Part shown: positions 22,215 to 24,563 of the stretch, in pieces
Numbering within the stretch: position 1 is the stretch's first letter
Layout of the letters: each line of letters begins with the position of its first letter
Assembly (NCBI GenBank): GCA_023230665.1
Contig: JALNWY010000025.1
Location: 1 to 24,563, forward strand
Source of the DNA: Deltaproteobacteria bacterium
Lineage (GTDB): Bacteria; Desulfobacterota; Desulfomonilia; UBA1062
Length of the DNA: 24,563 bases
Reading direction: 5' to 3'
Notes under the pieces: model-generated
Told to the model about the DNA's origin: nothing
The model's input: the letters and a program-made list of their open reading frames with translations, nothing else
Databases searched by the model: none
Program-made: the position numbers and the translations under genes

Positions 22215-23678
22215 TCAGTACTCCAGCTTGTAGTTGGGGGCCTCTTTCACGATGATGACGTCGTGAACGTGGGATTCCTTGAGCCCGGCGGCCGTGATCT
22301 TGACCATCCGCGATTTGGTCTGCAGCTCCTGGATGGTCACGCAGCCCGTGTAGCCCATGCCCGCGCGCAGCCCTCCGAGGAGCTGATACACGTTTTCCGA
22401 GATGGGCCCGCGGTAGGGGACGCGCCCGACAATGCCTTCGGGCACGAACTTCTCGGTCTCACAGACATCGCCCTGAAAGTACCGGTCCTTGGAGCCCATC
22501 TTCATGGCCTCGAGCGAGCCCATCCCCCGGTAGGCCTTGTACGTCCTGCCCTGGTAGATGATCCGCTCTCCCGGCGCCTCGTCGGTACCCGCGAAGAGCG
22601 AGCCGATCATCACGCAGGACGCGCCCGCGGCCAGAGCCTTGGTGACGTCGCCGGAAAACTTGATCCCGCCGTCGGAGATGATGGGGACCCCGTGCTTGCA
22701 GGCCTCCTGCGCGCAGCTCATAATCGCGGTCACCTGGGGCATGCCCACGCCGGCCACCACGCGGGTGGTGCAGATGGAGCCGGGACCGACGCCCACCTTG
22801 ACAGCATCCGCGCCCGCATTGATCAAGTCTGCGGTGGCCTCGGCCGTGACCACGTTGCCCACTATGACCTGGGCCTGGGGATAGAGCTTCTTGATGGTCT
22901 CCACCGTCCTGGGCACTGCAACGGAATGACCGTGGGCCGTATCGACCACAATCACGTCCGCGCCGGCCTTCATCAGGATGTGCACCCTTTCCTCGTCCTC
23001 GGGCAGCACGCCGACCGCGGCGCCAACCATCAGCCTCCCGAGGGAATCCTTGGCCGAGGAGGGATATTGCTGGGCCTTCTCGATGTCCTTGATGGTGATG
23101 AGGCCTTTGAGGTTGTCGTCCTTGTCCACGACCGGGAGCTTCTCGATCTTGTACTCGTGGAGCAGTTTCTTCGCATCTTCCAGGCCGATCTCTCCCTGAA
23201 CCGTGACGAGCCCATCCTTGGTCATGGCCTCCGAGATGAGCCGGTTCATATCGGTCTCGAACCGCAGGTCGCGGTTGGTGAGGATTCCCACCAGCTTGCC
23301 GCCCACGGTGATGGGCACCCCGGAGATCCGGTAGTGCATCATGAGTTTCATGGCCTCGCCGATCTTCTGATCCGGACCCATGGTAATGGGGTCCACGATC
23401 ATTCCGCTCTCGGACTTCTTCACCTTATCCACCTCGACTGCCTGCGCAGAGGGGCTCATATTCTTGTGGATGATGCCGATCCCGCCTTCCCGCGCCATGG
23501 CGATGGCGGTCCTGGCCTCTGTCACCGTGTCCATGGCGGCACTGACCAGGGGGATATTGAGCCTGATATTCCTGGTGAGCGAGGTGCTGATATCCGCCAT
23601 TGCCGGGATTATCTCCGACTTGGCCGGAAGCAGCAGCACGTCGTCAAATGTCAGGGCGTCGTGTAGAACTTTTTCCAT
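22215..23678 (-). CDS. guaB: IMP dehydrogenase
   Basis: 487 residues, the standard bacterial length. It oxidises IMP to XMP with NAD, the committed step to GMP. The barrel starts 'ALTFDDVLLLPAKSEI', two CBS domains are inserted at about 93-205, and the catalytic loop is 'GPGSICTTRVVAGVG' with Cys303. The 'GIGIIHKNMS' motif and the C-terminal 'RPYRGPI'-like segment 'VPYRGPISENVYQLLGGLRAGMGYTG' are also present. An AAGGAG site fixes the start 14 bases after sppA's stop. guaA, the usual partner, is not in this window; dnaE follows instead. Confidence 0.98.
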   Translation of the reverse strand: MEKVLHDALTFDDVLLLPAKSEIIPAMADISTSLTRNIRLNIPLVSAAMDTVTEARTAIAMAREGGIGIIHKNMSPSAQAVEVDKVKKSESGMIVDPITMGPDQKIGEAMKLMMHYRISGVPITVGGKLVGILTNRDLRFETDMNRLISEAMTKDGLVTVQGEIGLEDAKKLLHEYKIEKLPVVDKDDNLKGLITIKDIEKAQQYPSSAKDSLGRLMVGAAVGVLPEDEERVHILMKAGADVIVVDTAHGHSVAVPRTVETIKKLYPQAQVIVGNVVTAEATADLINAGADAVKVGVGPGSICTTRVVAGVGMPQVTAIMSCAQEACKHGVPIISDGGIKFSGDVTKALAAGASCVMIGSLFAGTDEAPGERIIYQGRTYKAYRGMGSLEAMKMGSKDRYFQGDVCETEKFVPEGIVGRVPYRGPISENVYQLLGGLRAGMGYTGCVTIQELQTKSRMVKITAAGLKESHVHDVIIVKEAPNYKLEY

Positions 23679-23692
23679 GGTTTTCCCACTCC

Positions 23693-24559
23693 TTACTGAA
23701 TACTGTATTCGAACCGGCAGGATACCGGCTGCCTTCTCAGGGCCGCATCAGAGAAACCGGCAGGAGAAAAGCTGCCGATGAGATGCCGGAGGCTCTCCAG
23801 CATGCCTTCGCTGGGCTGCCTCCAGACGATGCGGGGTTTCCCCTCGATCCCTGCCCTCTGACGGGCGTCTTCGATGACCCGGTCCAGGCCGCCGAGCTTA
23901 TCGATCAGCCCGGCCGAAAGGGCCTGCCTACCGGTCAGCGCCCTCCCGTCGGCATACCCGTCCACCTCCTGTCGCGTCATGCCTCTGCTCACCGCCACCG
24001 CATCCTTGAACTGCTCGTGGACGTCGCGGGCCATTTCCTCGAAGTAGCGGCGTTCGGCTTCGGTCATGGGCCGAAACGATGAGCCCGCGCTCTTCAGCTC
24101 GCCGCCGGTGATGCTCTCGGCCGTGACGCCGAGCTTTTGCAGCCCCCCGCTCACGTCGAAGAACTCCATGATCACGCCGATGCTGCCGGTCATGGTTCCG
24201 GAAAGGGCATAGACGGTGTCTGCGGCGCAGGCGATATAGTATGCGCCCGAGGCCCCGGCAGAGGACATGGAGGCCAGGACGGGCTTACTCTCCTTGAGCC
24301 TGAGCACCGCTTCGTAAATTTCCTGAGAGGGTCCCACCCGCCCTCCGGGGCTGTCGATCCTCAAGATCACGGCCCGCACCCGGTCGTCCTCCTCGAACTT
24401 TCTGATGATGTCCAGATACTCCAGTGAGTCGGCAATGGGCCCCTCGATCCGGACGATCCCCACCGCCGGGGTGGAGGCCTTTCTCAGGGTGCTGATTCCC
24501 AGCGGAAGGACCACCAGAATGAGGATAACGATGAGAATGAATTTTGTTCTTTTCTTCAT
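23693..24559 (-). CDS. sppA: Signal peptide peptidase SppA, short (36K) type
   Basis: 288 residues. A single N-terminal membrane anchor (residues about 7-24) precedes one ClpP-like S49 protease domain. Catalytic Ser104 is in 'SMSSAGASGAYYIACAADTVYA' and the general base Lys156 is in 'GGELKSAGS'; 'RIDSPGG' (68-73) and 'GSIGVI' (125-130) form the expected oxyanion and substrate strands. The short single-domain type works as an oligomer on the periplasmic side, degrading remnant signal peptides. It lies upstream of guaB with a 14-base gap. The complete gene is in the window, its ATG 4 bases from the right edge, so its own promoter and upstream neighbours are not visible. Confidence 0.95.
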   Translation of the reverse strand: MKKRTKFILIVILILVVLPLGISTLRKASTPAVGIVRIEGPIADSLEYLDIIRKFEEDDRVRAVILRIDSPGGRVGPSQEIYEAVLRLKESKPVLASMSSAGASGAYYIACAADTVYALSGTMTGSIGVIMEFFDVSGGLQKLGVTAESITGGELKSAGSSFRPMTEAERRYFEEMARDVHEQFKDAVAVSRGMTRQEVDGYADGRALTGRQALSAGLIDKLGGLDRVIEDARQRAGIEGKPRIVWRQPSEGMLESLRHLIGSFSPAGFSDAALRRQPVSCRFEYSIQ

Positions 24560-24563
24560 ATCA

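Noticed and set aside
19856..22255. A 799-codon plus-strand frame antisense to dnaE
   Set aside because: It has His, Leu and Gly-rich low-complexity composition typical of an antisense shadow, and dnaE is unmistakable on the other strand.
22206..23666. A 486-codon plus-strand frame antisense to guaB
   Set aside because: The same antisense effect; guaB has all catalytic motifs intact.
1..24563. Mobile elements, CRISPR arrays, toxin-antitoxin or defence islands
   Set aside because: No transposase, integrase, repeat-spacer array, or typical defence or toxin motif was seen on either strand; RdgC and ComM are core recombination factors.

Overview
The window is a GC-rich, densely packed chromosomal stretch that looks like a Gram-negative bacterium of the former Deltaproteobacteria (Desulfobacterota). 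This rests on a SpoVG homologue in a Gram-negative-type gene set, the order ispE-spoVG-tRNA-Gln-prs, a MASE3/GAF hybrid histidine kinase of the kind common in that group, a type IV prepilin peptidase, and a GT81-like glucosylglycerate-type synthase. That placement is inference from gene content; no 16S or database search was possible. No insertion sequence, prophage, CRISPR array or obvious genomic island is visible.

Layout. (1) 1-1314, minus: a truncated P-loop kinase behind an RdgC-family DNA-binding protein. (2) 1582-7716, plus: an orphan membrane hybrid histidine kinase, a DUF72 protein and a ComM/YifB AAA ATPase, each separated by about 250-280 bp of non-coding DNA. (3) 7743-13059, minus: a long run read from acuC (histone-deacetylase family) through DUF1844, HtrA/DegQ protease, ispE, spoVG and tRNA-Gln to prs. 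Overlaps of 4 bp (htrA/ispE) and 41 bp (ispE/spoVG) point to co-transcription, with an extra sigma70-like promoter inside the end of spoVG for the tRNA and prs. (4) 13479-14835, plus: a small unknown protein and a YitT-family membrane protein. (5) 14893-16257, minus: a GT81-like glycosyltransferase with a good promoter. (6) 16520-24559, minus: sppA, guaB, dnaE, accA, an unknown gene and pilD, with 4-bp overlaps at dnaE/accA and unknown/pilD.

Functionally the window is mainly housekeeping: PRPP synthesis (prs) and the first committed step of GMP synthesis (guaB), isoprenoid precursor synthesis (ispE), replication (dnaE), fatty-acid initiation (accA), envelope quality control (htrA, sppA) and type IV pilus or type II secretion assembly (pilD). 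I found no convincing new multi-gene system. The most unusual signals are in 13,060-13,950. One is a 57-codon ORF containing an attenuator-like pair of mutually exclusive hairpins just ahead of acuC. The other is an 80-codon gene whose frame stays open for 75 codons past a TAG, up to an overlap with the yitT start. Secondary points are the structured 240-base leader of comM and the ispE reading frame running into spoVG.
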